DNA of 64,000 bases from Spirochaetales bacterium. GTDB taxonomy: Bacteria > Spirochaetota > Spirochaetia > JABEVK01. Position 1 is the stretch's first letter. Every line of letters starts with the position of its first letter. The DNA is taken from the NCBI GenBank assembly GCA_947478845.1, contig CANJXC010000008.1, positions 1-64,000 of the forward strand, in the 5' to 3' direction. Shown one piece after another: positions 16,482 to 25,188 of the stretch. The notes under the pieces were generated by a model that was given only the letters and a program-made list of their open reading frames with translations, was not told where the DNA came from and did not search any database. The position numbers and the translations under genes were made by a program.

Positions 16482-17465
16482 ATGAGTCATACTCGAGTTC
16501 GACTAGAATCCATTGCCCCACGTGCGTGGGAGCACCCCGCCGACAAAGCCGCTTCTTCTGTTTTAAGGGGTATTCCCGGCCTGCCGGAGTTTCTGAGGCA
16601 GGTGGGCAGCCTCACCTCCGACCGCTCCCTGCGCCTGTTGTGGCTTGGGTCCTCCCTGCGGGCCACGCCCCTCCAATTCCCGCACCTCCATGCAGCACTT
16701 TTGGAAGCCTGCCGCGTGCTCGACGTCAACCCCGTTCCCGAGGTGTTTGTGGCACCGGGCTTGGGCCTGAACGCGATGGCAGTGGGTTTTGAAAAGCCGT
16801 TTTTGGTCGTCAGCGCCGGCCTGCTGAAAGAACTCAGCGAGGACGAACTTCTGGCGGTTCTTGGCCATGAACTGGCCCACATCAAGGCCGGCCACATGGT
16901 GTACCGCACCGTTCTTTGGTTGCTGACCAACCTTTCGCTCTCCTTGGCTCAAGCAGCAGAATGGGTACAGTTACCGTTGGTAGCGGCGCTGAAGGATTGG
17001 GAACGCAAAAGCGAACTTTCTTGCGACAGGGCGGGTGCTCTGGTGTGCCAGAATCCTGCAGCGGCCCGCCGGGCCCTCATCCGAATTTCTTACCCCGGGC
17101 ACAGCGACCACATCGATGAGGCCGAGGTGCTCAAACAGGCTGCCGACTACGACACGTCCCCCGATGTTCTCGACAGCCTCTATAAGTTCATGAACGTGGC
17201 GCAACTAAGCCACCCTCTGCTGGTGCCCCGCGTGGCCGAGCTCGAGCGCTGGTGCCGCGAAAGCACCTACGCCACCATTCTGGCGGGAAACTACCCAAGG
17301 CTGGATGGCTCAGATGACCCTTCCGCTTCGGTTGCGCAGGACGCCCAAGAGGCCTACAACGACTGGAAGACCACCCTGAACTCTTCGGCCGACGCGGGTA
17401 GCCAGTTGCTTGGCAAGGCCGTCACCGAGGCAGAGAGACTGCTCGGCGGAATGCTAGGCAAGTAG
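16482..17465 (+). CDS. M48-family (HtpX-like) zinc metalloprotease
   Basis: A 327-aa peptidase. The zinc site is HELAHIKAGH (about residues 128-137), and the third ligand is probably the Glu of WERKSELSCDRAG, the usual M48 arrangement. A moderately hydrophobic stretch (TVLWLLTNLSLSLAQAA) may be membrane-associated, but there is no N-terminal membrane anchor as in HtpX. The family degrades misfolded or membrane proteins; the substrate here is unknown. A methyltransferase gene begins 6 bp downstream, so the two form an operon. Confidence 0.87.
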   Translation: MSHTRVRLESIAPRAWEHPADKAASSVLRGIPGLPEFLRQVGSLTSDRSLRLLWLGSSLRATPLQFPHLHAALLEACRVLDVNPVPEVFVAPGLGLNAMAVGFEKPFLVVSAGLLKELSEDELLAVLGHELAHIKAGHMVYRTVLWLLTNLSLSLAQAAEWVQLPLVAALKDWERKSELSCDRAGALVCQNPAAARRALIRISYPGHSDHIDEAEVLKQAADYDTSPDVLDSLYKFMNVAQLSHPLLVPRVAELERWCRESTYATILAGNYPRLDGSDDPSASVAQDAQEAYNDWKTTLNSSADAGSQLLGKAVTEAERLLGGMLGK

Positions 17466-17470
17466 GCCCC

Positions 17471-18661
17471 GTGTTTCCCCAGCACGCCGTTACCCGTACC
17501 GTGAGCCTGAAGTTTGCCGGGCAAGAGTTGCGTTTTCACCTGAGCCACGCCTTGTTTTCGTCCAACCGCATCGACGATGGCACCGTGCTCCTGCTCAAAA
17601 CCCTCGCCCAGCAGAAGGCTGTCCCCGCCACGGGAGCCGCCCTCGACGCGGGCTGCGGAGCTGGTCCGCTCGCCGTAGCTCTCGCCCTTCACCAGAGCGG
17701 TCTCGCGGTCACTGCGACCGACCGGCTGGCCTTGGCGGTGGCCTTCACCAGCGAAAATGCCCGCCTCAACGGCGCCAAACTCACGGCGGTAACGGCTCTC
17801 CTGCTCGGTGGCGAGGTGCCCGCCGGGGGCTGGAACCTCATTGTCAGCAACCTTCCGGCCAAGGCAGGGGAACCAGTCCTGCACGATTTTTTTCCTAGGG
17901 CTCTTTCCCAGTTGGCGCCAGGTGGGCGGGTTGCGGTGGTCGTTGTCAGTTCGCTGGTTGCCGCGGCGAGGCTGGCCTTAGACGAGTGCGGTGCTGTCCT
18001 GCTCTACCACGAGGAAACAGCGGCCTACCAAGTGTTTCACTTTGGTGCCGGACACAAGGCTCCGGCGTCCCTGCCTGACCTGTTTCCTGCGGTTTACCTG
18101 CGTGGCTGGATGGAGTTCTCCGTAGGCAAACAAGATTTGCGTCAGAAGACCTTTTTTGGTCTTCCCAATTTTGATGCGCTGGACTATCGCTGGCAGGTCA
18201 GCGAAAAGTTCCTGGTGGCCATTCCAAGAAAGGTGGCAGCCCTCCTAGTTTGGGAGCCGGGGCAGGGCCAGATGGCGGCCTTTTTGGCCTCGGGCCTATC
18301 GTCCGGAGCCACTTTGCACCTGGCAGGCAATGATCTGTTGGCTCTTTTGGCTTCCCGGTCTGCTGCCGCGGCCTCGGGCACGCAGGTCACGGCGTTGCAT
18401 TGTGTTGACGGTCTTCGAGAACTGCCGGCGCGAATTGGCGAAGTACAGGGAGCAGTTATTCAGGTCCATTCGCACCCGGAGGTGCCTTGGGTCGATGAAG
18501 TTTGTCACGCTCTTTTGGACCTTCTGCCTCCAGGAGCCCCTGTGCTGCTCAATGGTACCTCAACCGACCTTTCTCGCTTCCTGGAAAAGCACAAAGGCCT
18601 GCGCAAAGTGCAAGATCAGAAGTATCGGGGCTGGAGGAGCGCTTTGTTGGTTCGAAGCTAA
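17471..18661 (+). CDS. tandem-domain RsmC/RlmG-like methyltransferase, reversed domain order
   Basis: A 396-aa protein starting with GTG 17471. Residues 1-190 form an MTS-type SAM methyltransferase: FHLSHALFSSNRIDDGT, LDAGCGAGPLAVAL and, where NPPF is expected, SNLPAKAG. Residues ~200-396 form a second Rossmann-like fold that lacks the SAM glycine motif (LLVWEPGQGQMAAFLASGL). In RsmC/RlmG the degenerate domain comes first and the catalytic domain second; here the order appears reversed. The changed NPPF motif puts guanine-N2 methylation in doubt. It is co-transcribed with the M48 protease. Confidence 0.72.
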   Translation: MFPQHAVTRTVSLKFAGQELRFHLSHALFSSNRIDDGTVLLLKTLAQQKAVPATGAALDAGCGAGPLAVALALHQSGLAVTATDRLALAVAFTSENARLNGAKLTAVTALLLGGEVPAGGWNLIVSNLPAKAGEPVLHDFFPRALSQLAPGGRVAVVVVSSLVAAARLALDECGAVLLYHEETAAYQVFHFGAGHKAPASLPDLFPAVYLRGWMEFSVGKQDLRQKTFFGLPNFDALDYRWQVSEKFLVAIPRKVAALLVWEPGQGQMAAFLASGLSSGATLHLAGNDLLALLASRSAAAASGTQVTALHCVDGLRELPARIGEVQGAVIQVHSHPEVPWVDEVCHALLDLLPPGAPVLLNGTSTDLSRFLEKHKGLRKVQDQKYRGWRSALLVRS

Positions 18662-18671
18662 CCCGGTGTCC

Positions 18672-18701
18672 TTGTCATTTTATCATCGAGCGTGTCATAA
18701 T
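18672..18701 (+). promoter_or_regulatory. promoter of the Rrf2-type regulator gene (leaderless)
   Basis: TTGTCA (18672-18677), an 18-bp spacer and CATAAT (18696-18701). The predicted +1 is the A of ATG 18708, and no ribosome site is present. Confidence 0.55.
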
Positions 18702-18707
18702 TGTTTC

Positions 18708-19163
18708 ATGCGTATCACCACCAAGGGGCGTTACGCCCTTAAGGCCATGCTTTACCTAGCGAGTCATTCGCAAGGTGCTCCTATCTCGGTCAAGGAAATC
18801 TCCCTCAAAGAGAAGATTAGCCCTGAGTTTCTCGAGCAGTTGTTCTTCAAGCTCAAAAAATCGGGCATCATCGGTTCGGTACGGGGCCCGGGCGGAGGGT
18901 TCACTCTCGAAAAGTCCCGTAGCGAGATCTCGGTTAAAAATGTTTTTGATGCCGTCGGTGAAGGGCTCGACCTTTCTCCTTGCACCTCGTGCAGCGAAGA
19001 CAGCCCCGTCTGCGCCGAACAAGACGATTGCCTGTCTTTTGAGGTTTGGCAAGCTGCTGCGGAAAAAATTCAGGCCTATTTCTCCGGCCTCACCCTGCAG
19101 GCCATCCTAGACGGTAAGTCCCGGCAGTTCTGGGAACCTACCACCTCTCCTGCCACTGCCTAG
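18708..19163 (+). CDS. Rrf2-family transcriptional regulator, IscR-like
   Basis: A 151-aa winged-helix regulator. The N terminus MRITTKGRYALKAMLYLA and the wing IGSVRGPGGGFTLEK are typical of Rrf2/IscR/CymR. Cysteines in PCTSCSEDSPVCAEQDDC lie where IscR binds a [2Fe-2S] cluster, with an extra Cys, so an Fe-S or redox sensor is likely. No isc or suf genes are adjacent, although a DUF59 (SufT-like) gene ends the window. The upstream methyltransferase ends 47 bp before. Confidence 0.9.
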   Translation: MRITTKGRYALKAMLYLASHSQGAPISVKEISLKEKISPEFLEQLFFKLKKSGIIGSVRGPGGGFTLEKSRSEISVKNVFDAVGEGLDLSPCTSCSEDSPVCAEQDDCLSFEVWQAAAEKIQAYFSGLTLQAILDGKSRQFWEPTTSPATA

Positions 19164-19169
19164 TCTGGT

Positions 19170-20375
19170 TTACTTTTCTTGGTGGCCCCGGTCTTTACCC
19201 AGGAGGCTCGCCTTGGTTATACCCGGTTGCCCGGGGTTCCTTTTCATCCGTTCCACGATCACCTTTTCGATTTTTGACTGTTTACCTAGCGTGGCGGTCA
19301 GGGCGTCGTCAAAAAGTCCTTCCTGCCGGGTTTTTTCCGAAGGTCGCACTTCATTGAGGCCAACTCCGATGAGCCGAACCGTGCGCCCTGGCTTCCAACG
19401 GCTGTGGAACAAGGATTCTGCCAAACGGTACAGCTGGCCCGAAGTCGCTACCGGCTGTTCCAGGGTCACCTGTGCGGTCACAGTGGTAAAATCGCTCCAG
19501 CGCAGTTTGAGGTGCGGTGTGCGGCTAGCTAAGCCCTCGGACGTGGTGCGGAAGGCGACTTCCTGACAAAGTCCCTGCAGGGTCGAAAGCAGGATCTCAT
19601 GGTCGGCAGTGTCTTCCTCGAAGGTGGTCTCCGCTGAAATGGAGTGGCTGCGAGCCTCTCGGAATGGATTGTAGTCAACCTCGCCGCGGCAGGCCTTCCA
19701 CACGAAAGCTCCACCACCGGGACCGAGCAAGAGTTCCAGAGCCTCCCGGCTCAGTGCACGAAGGGCCGCCACCGTGGTGAAGCCGTTTTCCTCCAACCTT
19801 TGGCGCGTCTTGCCGCCGGCTCCATGGAGCTTCTTCAACGGAAGGGCATCGAGAAAAGAAAGTTCGCCACCTTCTGGAACCAGGCAAAGCCCGTCAGGCT
19901 TGCCGAAATCGGAAGCGATTTTTGCCAGGTACCAGCTGCTGGCCACACCAACCGATACTTTAAGTCCGGTCTGAGTCCGGATCTGCTGCTTGATCTGCTT
20001 CGCCTGCAGTTCGGGGGGACCTGCCAGGTTTTCCATTCCCGACATGTCCAGGTAAGCTTCGTCCACGCTCATTTGGCAGAAGCGTGGGGTCAGTTGACGC
20101 AACAGTTCCATCACCTGCCTCGAGAGCTCCTGATAACGCCGCATCCGCGGAGCGACAAAGATGCCGTTCGGACAAAGCTCGTAGGCCTTCGAAATTGGAA
20201 GTGCCGAACGGACACCAAAAGCCCGCGCCTCGTAGGAACAGGTGGAAACCACTCCCCTATGGCCTGGCAAGGCGCCGACAATGACGGGATGACCTGCCCA
20301 TTCGGGATGATCGAGCTGCTCGACCGAGGCGAAAAAGGCATCGAGGTCGAGGTGAAAGATTACAGCTCTGATCAC
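19170..20375 (-). CDS. dinB: DNA polymerase IV (Y-family)
   Basis: A 401-aa error-prone polymerase for translesion synthesis. Motifs are HLDLDAFFASVEQ (catalytic Asp), STCSYEARAFGVRSALP, QMSVDEAYLDMSG (catalytic Asp-Glu), then helix-hairpin-helix GAGGKTRQRLEENGF and the little-finger domain. Start GTG 20375 overlaps the stop of the upstream membrane-protein gene in a GTGA. The C terminus has a short Lys/Arg-rich tail, with no clear QxxLxLF clamp motif except EGLFDD. Confidence 0.95.
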   Translation of the reverse strand: MIRAVIFHLDLDAFFASVEQLDHPEWAGHPVIVGALPGHRGVVSTCSYEARAFGVRSALPISKAYELCPNGIFVAPRMRRYQELSRQVMELLRQLTPRFCQMSVDEAYLDMSGMENLAGPPELQAKQIKQQIRTQTGLKVSVGVASSWYLAKIASDFGKPDGLCLVPEGGELSFLDALPLKKLHGAGGKTRQRLEENGFTTVAALRALSREALELLLGPGGGAFVWKACRGEVDYNPFREARSHSISAETTFEEDTADHEILLSTLQGLCQEVAFRTTSEGLASRTPHLKLRWSDFTTVTAQVTLEQPVATSGQLYRLAESLFHSRWKPGRTVRLIGVGLNEVRPSEKTRQEGLFDDALTATLGKQSKIEKVIVERMKRNPGQPGITKASLLGKDRGHQEK

Positions 20376-22555
20376 GGCTTTAAGTCTCTCACATCGTGGA
20401 CCTGAATCACCTTGGTCGTATTGAACCAACGCCCTAAGTACCATTCCCGCTGGGGAGTCCCTTGAAAGACAGCCTTCACCCCCAGTTGGGCCCGGATTTT
20501 TGCCCCAAGGGTGAGTTTGAGAGCAAAAGTCGCCGGAGGCGTGCGTCCGACCAGAATCGTCACTTTGGTCCCTGTGGCATCGATGGTGTAGGGAAAATTA
20601 GCGTCGTAGAGTACCAGATTTTGATTCCCCACTAGAGTGAGGGCCACCGATTCAGGTTTCGCAAAACCCTGAAACTGGATGGTCCATACCAAACGATCAA
20701 GGAACCCTGCTCGGCTCACCGTCGTTGTCCACACACTATTGAGGAAAGGAAGCGTACTCGTCGAGGCGGAAGGAAGGGGAAAGGGTGCAATATCTTCCAC
20801 CGACCGGGTGTTCAGGGCCAAATCCAGAGACTCCAAGCGGGTGAGGGGAGCTGCTGAATCAGCAAATGGGTCTGACCGCAGGAGAAGCAGCGAAAGCCCC
20901 ACCCAGGTCGCGATCGAGATTCCCAGACTAAAGCGCGAGCGATGCTTTTCGTTGCGATCCTGTCGCTGATGCCGGGTAAAGTGATAGGAGTTGACCAAGA
21001 GCAAGAAAGGAAAAAGAACAGCGGCCAGCAACAGGTTTCCCGCGAACGTCGAAACCAGGGCAATTCGGATCAGTTCGGGGTCCGGAGCCAGCCAGAAGAT
21101 TTCCAAAAAAGACTTCACAAACCAAACGGGGGCCAAGAGGAATATCAGGAGCTTTAAGGGGCGCCAAGGAACTGCGTGAAACAATCCTGCAAAGATAAGG
21201 GCCCAAAGAAAATAGAACGAGAAGCTGAGTTCAAGCGCGGCAGAGCCGATAACGCTGAGAGCTAACACTAGCACCGCCGCAAAACTGTAAAAGTCTGGTG
21301 AACGCGAAAGTGGCAAGCGGCGGAACTGTAGGAACACCGCAAAATACAATCCAATGGCGACACTGACCTTGAGAAGAAGCACCACCAACGGACTGTACTT
21401 CCAAAACTCGGGAAAATCCCGCTCTTGCACCAGAAACGTACTCCAAAGGGTGCCCGCGTAGAGAAAGAGAAAAAGGAAAGAAAAGAGCACCGGAAACTGC
21501 CAGAGGCCCCGCAAAAGCCCGTTCAGATCTGCCCGTAGCGTTCTCGAAAAAAGGAGAAACGCCATGAGGAGCACACCAAGTGACAACAGTAGTCCCAGCA
21601 GATAAGTTTGCTGCGACAGGAAGAACTTCAGGTTGCCCAGATGGAAATACAGGTAGTGTTTATCCCAGTAGCCAGGGATGCCGCCCTTTAGCCCCGCCAG
21701 AGCTATATCGATGGCAGCAGGCAGGTCGTGTACTTCCCGGGCCAGGGCTTTGTCGGTGCGGGTTACCGACGAGGTGAGTAAAAGAGCGGGAATCCCCCGG
21801 TCAAACCAAGGTTGGAGCAAGTTCCGCCGTTCTGGGAGATCAAAACGGAAGATTTGGGGCTGTGTTCCCTGAATCTCGGGAAGAAAACCTCGTGACTCCA
21901 GCGCTTCCAGCAGAATCTGACTGAGCCATATCGGCGAGGGGAAAGTACCCGAACCGGTGGTGAGGTCCACGGGGTGGTCTGTGTTATCAAGGTCGAGCAC
22001 AAGAGCGGCGGCCGGCGTTTGCGGGGAAAAATCCCTGAGGAACGGGAGGGTTCCTCGGGCAGCCAGTGCCCCGGCACCCCGTTGAGCTCCGGTAAAAAAG
22101 AATGTCAGCGACACCTGAGGTGTTGTCGAAAGGGCTCTTTCTGCCCAGATTTCGGCCCAAGCTACCCCCGCGTTGTTGCTGCGCCCACTTTCAGAATCGG
22201 TGGGCACCACGATGACCAGCTCTCCGGGTTGCTTGCCAGGGGTGCGGAACCAGAGCGAACGGGAAAAACTGTGGAAATCCTGAAGTTGCTGAAAGTCTGT
22301 GATGTGCAGCGTGGTCTTGGGTGCAAAGCGCCTTTCAAGGTCGGCAAACAGTTGCGCCTCCGCGTTGCTGCCTTCGGTCCGTTCGGTGAGCGACTGTACC
22401 CTCTGGTACGACGCTGCAAAATCGCCCCCGCCGAGATCCAACGCAGTGACCTCCGACGCAGGGGCCTCCGACGGCCCCGCGAGCGCCAGTAGGGCCACCA
22501 ACGTCAAAAACACGGGAGTTCCAGGAAGGCGATTCACAGGCTCAAAATAAGACAT
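20372..22555 (-). CDS. polytopic membrane protein with degenerate M28-peptidase-like domain
   Basis: A 727-aa protein from ATG 22555. A signal anchor (GTPVFLTLVALLALAG) is followed by an exported domain of ~280 residues, about eight membrane helices (~300-530) and a C-terminal beta-rich extracytoplasmic region. The exported domain follows the M28 aminopeptidase layout: ELVIVVPTDSESGRSNNAGVA where the family has a zinc motif like GANDNASG, FFFTGAQRGAG for GAEE-GLLGS, and AALVLDLDN. The metal residues are mostly lost, so it is probably a binding protein or a different enzyme. It overlaps dinB by 4 bp and diverges from the nitroreductase gene. Confidence 0.65.
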   Translation of the reverse strand: MSYFEPVNRLPGTPVFLTLVALLALAGPSEAPASEVTALDLGGGDFAASYQRVQSLTERTEGSNAEAQLFADLERRFAPKTTLHITDFQQLQDFHSFSRSLWFRTPGKQPGELVIVVPTDSESGRSNNAGVAWAEIWAERALSTTPQVSLTFFFTGAQRGAGALAARGTLPFLRDFSPQTPAAALVLDLDNTDHPVDLTTGSGTFPSPIWLSQILLEALESRGFLPEIQGTQPQIFRFDLPERRNLLQPWFDRGIPALLLTSSVTRTDKALAREVHDLPAAIDIALAGLKGGIPGYWDKHYLYFHLGNLKFFLSQQTYLLGLLLSLGVLLMAFLLFSRTLRADLNGLLRGLWQFPVLFSFLFLFLYAGTLWSTFLVQERDFPEFWKYSPLVVLLLKVSVAIGLYFAVFLQFRRLPLSRSPDFYSFAAVLVLALSVIGSAALELSFSFYFLWALIFAGLFHAVPWRPLKLLIFLLAPVWFVKSFLEIFWLAPDPELIRIALVSTFAGNLLLAAVLFPFLLLVNSYHFTRHQRQDRNEKHRSRFSLGISIATWVGLSLLLLRSDPFADSAAPLTRLESLDLALNTRSVEDIAPFPLPSASTSTLPFLNSVWTTTVSRAGFLDRLVWTIQFQGFAKPESVALTLVGNQNLVLYDANFPYTIDATGTKVTILVGRTPPATFALKLTLGAKIRAQLGVKAVFQGTPQREWYLGRWFNTTKVIQVHDVRDLKP

Positions 22556-22557
22556 CT

Positions 22558-22585
22558 TTGACACTTGCACAAGTTCGTGTATACT
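22558..22585 (+). promoter_or_regulatory. promoter of the nitroreductase operon with palindromic spacer
   Basis: TTGACA (22558-22563), a 16-bp spacer and TATACT (22580-22585). The spacer holds the inverted repeat ACTTG-CA-CAAGT (22563-22574), an attractive repressor site. The -35 box lies 3 bp from the start codon of the divergent membrane-protein gene, so a bound repressor could affect both genes. Confidence 0.75.
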
Positions 22586-22603
22586 CGCTCCAAGGACGCT
22601 GCA

Positions 22604-23116
22604 ATGGACCTTCTTCCCGAAATCCTCAACCGCTACAGTGTTTATAAGTTCCGGGAGGAGCCCGTGCCGTCTGACGCTCTGGAGCGGATTCTGGAAGCTG
22701 GACGCCTCGCTCCATCGGCCAAGAACCGGCAACCATGGCGTTTCGTAGTGGTTCGTGATCCCCTTTTGCGCCAAAAAATGCAGGAAGCTGCCTACAACGA
22801 ACCGGGGGTGGGTCAGGCTTCGGCACTCATCGCCGTGTGCAGCACCAATATCGATTACCGCATGCCCAATGGCCAACTCAGCTATCCTATTGATTTGTCG
22901 ATGTGCGCCGCTTTTATGACCCTTCAGGCCGTAAGAGAAGGGCTCGGCACGTGTATAAACGCCACTTTCAATGAAGACGAAGTCCGCGATTTGCTGACCG
23001 TACCGTATTCGATGCGGGTCGTCCTGCTCCTTGTGGTTGGCTTTCCGGCCGAGACACCCACCGTAGAGCACAACCGTTTGCCTCTGGCACGGTTAGTTTC
23101 GCACGAGCACTGGTAA
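22604..23116 (+). CDS. nitroreductase-family flavoprotein
   Basis: A 170-aa FMN-dependent oxidoreductase. The FMN-binding N terminus is seen in RYSVYKFREEPVP and APSAKNRQPWRFVVV, and the second part has GLGTCINATFNEDEV and VVLLLVVGFPAE. The length fits the short nitroreductase subgroup. ATG 22604 is 7 bp after AAGGA. The next gene starts 8 bp downstream. The substrate is unknown; it is probably a quinone or nitro compound. Confidence 0.93.
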   Translation: MDLLPEILNRYSVYKFREEPVPSDALERILEAGRLAPSAKNRQPWRFVVVRDPLLRQKMQEAAYNEPGVGQASALIAVCSTNIDYRMPNGQLSYPIDLSMCAAFMTLQAVREGLGTCINATFNEDEVRDLLTVPYSMRVVLLLVVGFPAETPTVEHNRLPLARLVSHEHW

Positions 23117-23124
23117 GTAAGCTG

Positions 23125-24312
23125 ATGGCAGAGGAAAAACGCAAGAAAGTTCTAGAGCTCCCTATGAAGATAGTCTTCAACGAGACGGGAATCAGTTTTT
23201 TCCTGAAAGGAAACAAGAAGCTGACCAAGTTCAAGACGGTTGATGAGGTGGATCAGTACGGAATCTACTTCGACACCTTCTCCCCTGCCTCGGTGCAGAA
23301 AATGTTGCTTGTGAATTATGTCGCCGTCCTCGAAACCAGTCGCCCTGAGTACATGACCAAACGCCAAGATGTGATTGACCTGTCGAAGTTGATCACCTAT
23401 GGCATGCTTTACCGCAAGTTTGACGAGATCATCTTCGGTAAGCTTTTGGACTCTGCAGTGGTTAGAAGCTGGAACCTGGCCCACTCTGACAGCCCCATAG
23501 ACCGTAATACCCCGGTGGGGGAAGCGCAACTCGCAGCGTCCTTGGAGGTCAACAAGCCCTTCGTTACCGCCATAAAACAGGGAATCATCGCCTCGATCGT
23601 TAAGTCGGTACAGCTCAACGATACTCTTTTGCCCGAAGAAAAGAACCTGCAGATTTTTCTTGCCGACAAGTTTCTCACCACCTTGCGTCCGTTTGTGTGG
23701 TCTGTTTTTGTCAAGTTCCGAGAGAACAAGGAACTGTCTTCTTTTCTTGCCGAGGTGGAGTCGACTCTCAAGGACTTCATGGTAAAAAGCAAGATTTCGG
23801 ACTTCCTTTCGATGATGAGCATAGAGCTAGCCATCATGGCGGAGAACACCAATCTGCAAAACTTTGCCAAGGTTCGCTACAAGGGCACCCTCGAACCCGT
23901 GCTGATCAATCAAGACACCGAAATGCGAAAAATGATCGTAGAAGAGATGCGCTTGCGCAATCAGAACGTCTTTCTCAGCTGGAGGGTTGGCGGCGAGTCG
24001 TCAAAGACTCAAATTGGTCGGGAACGTCTGCAGATCAAGATTTTTAGCAAGGATTCTGCAACGCTCGAGAATAAGAAACCTGCGCTAAAGCCCGGTGAAG
24101 AGGCCAAAACTCCCGAGACCATTAAGCGCAGTCTCGTCGACTTCTACAAGGATGCCTCTGGCGAAGGCGCTGGCAACAACGCCGAACTCGGACTGTACTA
24201 TTTCAGCTACCTCACCGAAGAATGTAGCAAGGTTGGCGTCGAGTTTGATGGTACTATCACCCAACTCCGCGACAGTACCCTTAACGTTATTACGCTGACT
24301 CTGTTGTTTTAA
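23125..24312 (+). CDS. conserved-looking cytoplasmic protein of unknown function
   Basis: A 395-aa soluble, charged protein with no signal peptide or membrane helix. It starts MAEEKRKKVLELPMKIVF. The middle is helical (LSSFLAEVESTLKDFMV, FLSMMSIELAIMAENTNLQ), followed by a Lys/Pro-rich linker (KKPALKPGEEAKTPETIK) and a C-terminal segment ending TLNVITLTLLF. I recognise no motif or family. It follows the nitroreductase gene by 8 bp and is likely co-transcribed with it. Confidence 0.75.
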   Translation: MAEEKRKKVLELPMKIVFNETGISFFLKGNKKLTKFKTVDEVDQYGIYFDTFSPASVQKMLLVNYVAVLETSRPEYMTKRQDVIDLSKLITYGMLYRKFDEIIFGKLLDSAVVRSWNLAHSDSPIDRNTPVGEAQLAASLEVNKPFVTAIKQGIIASIVKSVQLNDTLLPEEKNLQIFLADKFLTTLRPFVWSVFVKFRENKELSSFLAEVESTLKDFMVKSKISDFLSMMSIELAIMAENTNLQNFAKVRYKGTLEPVLINQDTEMRKMIVEEMRLRNQNVFLSWRVGGESSKTQIGRERLQIKIFSKDSATLENKKPALKPGEEAKTPETIKRSLVDFYKDASGEGAGNNAELGLYYFSYLTEECSKVGVEFDGTITQLRDSTLNVITLTLLF

Positions 24313-24337
24313 GCAGCGGTAAGCCTTTCAAATCCCA

Positions 24338-24367
24338 TGGACGCACACTGTTCCGGTAAGCTATCCT
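24338..24367 (+). promoter_or_regulatory. possible leaderless promoter of xth
   Basis: TGGACG (24338-24343), an 18-bp spacer and TATCCT (24362-24367). The predicted +1 is the A of ATG 24374. The same TGGACG-N18 arrangement precedes the quinone-reductase-like gene at 63.6 kb. Confidence 0.4.
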
Positions 24368-24373
24368 CAGGTC

Positions 24374-25171
24374 ATGAAAATCACTTCCTGGAACGTCAAC
24401 GGCATCCGTTCTGTGCTCAAAAAAGATGCTTTGTTGCCCTTCCTCACTGAGAACAATCCTGATGTTTTTTGCGTGCAAGAGACCAAGGCCCAGGCCGGCG
24501 AGGCTGACGTGAACGCCCCTGGCTACACCGAGTACTGGTACTCCGCGGTCAAGAAGGGCTATTCCGGCACCGCCGTGCTCAGCAAGACCACACCGGTTTC
24601 TGTGCGCAACGGAATCCCCGACGAGATTCAGAAGCGGTTTTCCATGGGTCCTGACGCCTACGGCGACCCGAATACCGAAGGACGGGTGCTTGTTGTCGAA
24701 TACCCGCAAGTGTTTGTCGTAACTGTCTATACCCCGAATGCCAAAGAAGACCTCAGCCGGGTTCCTTTGCGACAAAAACAGTGGGATCCTGCCTTTCTGG
24801 CCTACTGCAAGCACTTGGAGAAGACCAAACCTGTGGTGTTCTGTGGCGATTTTAACGTGGCCCATACCGAAGACGACCTCGCCAACCCCAAAGGCAACAA
24901 AGGCAAACACGGCTTCACTGACGAGGAGCGCGCAGGTTTTCAGGCCATGGTCGACGCAGGGTTTATAGACACCTTTCGCCTATTCACGCGGGGTAACGGC
25001 CATTACACGTGGTGGAGCAACTTCGGCAACGCCCGAGCCAAAAACTCAGGGTGGAGGATCGACTACGTTATGGTTTCTGCCAGCCTCAAAGACAAAGTCA
25101 AGGCTGCCGAGATCCATCCCTTGGTCATGGGCAGCGACCACTGCCCGGTGAGCGTCACGCTCGAACTGTAG
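24374..25171 (+). CDS. xth: exodeoxyribonuclease III
   Basis: A 265-aa AP endonuclease / 3'-5' exonuclease of base-excision repair. All EEP-family motifs are present: MKITSWNVNGIRSVL, CVQETKAQ (metal Glu), GDFNVAH, WWSNFGNAR, WRIDYVMVS and GSDHCPV (catalytic His). The ATG at 24374 has no strong ribosome site; TATCCT (24362-24367) ends six bases before it. It converges on tatD. Confidence 0.95.
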   Translation: MKITSWNVNGIRSVLKKDALLPFLTENNPDVFCVQETKAQAGEADVNAPGYTEYWYSAVKKGYSGTAVLSKTTPVSVRNGIPDEIQKRFSMGPDAYGDPNTEGRVLVVEYPQVFVVTVYTPNAKEDLSRVPLRQKQWDPAFLAYCKHLEKTKPVVFCGDFNVAHTEDDLANPKGNKGKHGFTDEERAGFQAMVDAGFIDTFRLFTRGNGHYTWWSNFGNARAKNSGWRIDYVMVSASLKDKVKAAEIHPLVMGSDHCPVSVTLEL

Positions 25172-25188
25172 TTGTCCGTTCCCCTAGA

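Noticed and set aside
22556-23071. 172-residue N-terminal extension of the M28-like membrane protein
   Set aside because: It is the antisense of the nitroreductase gene; ATG 22555 gives a proper signal anchor.
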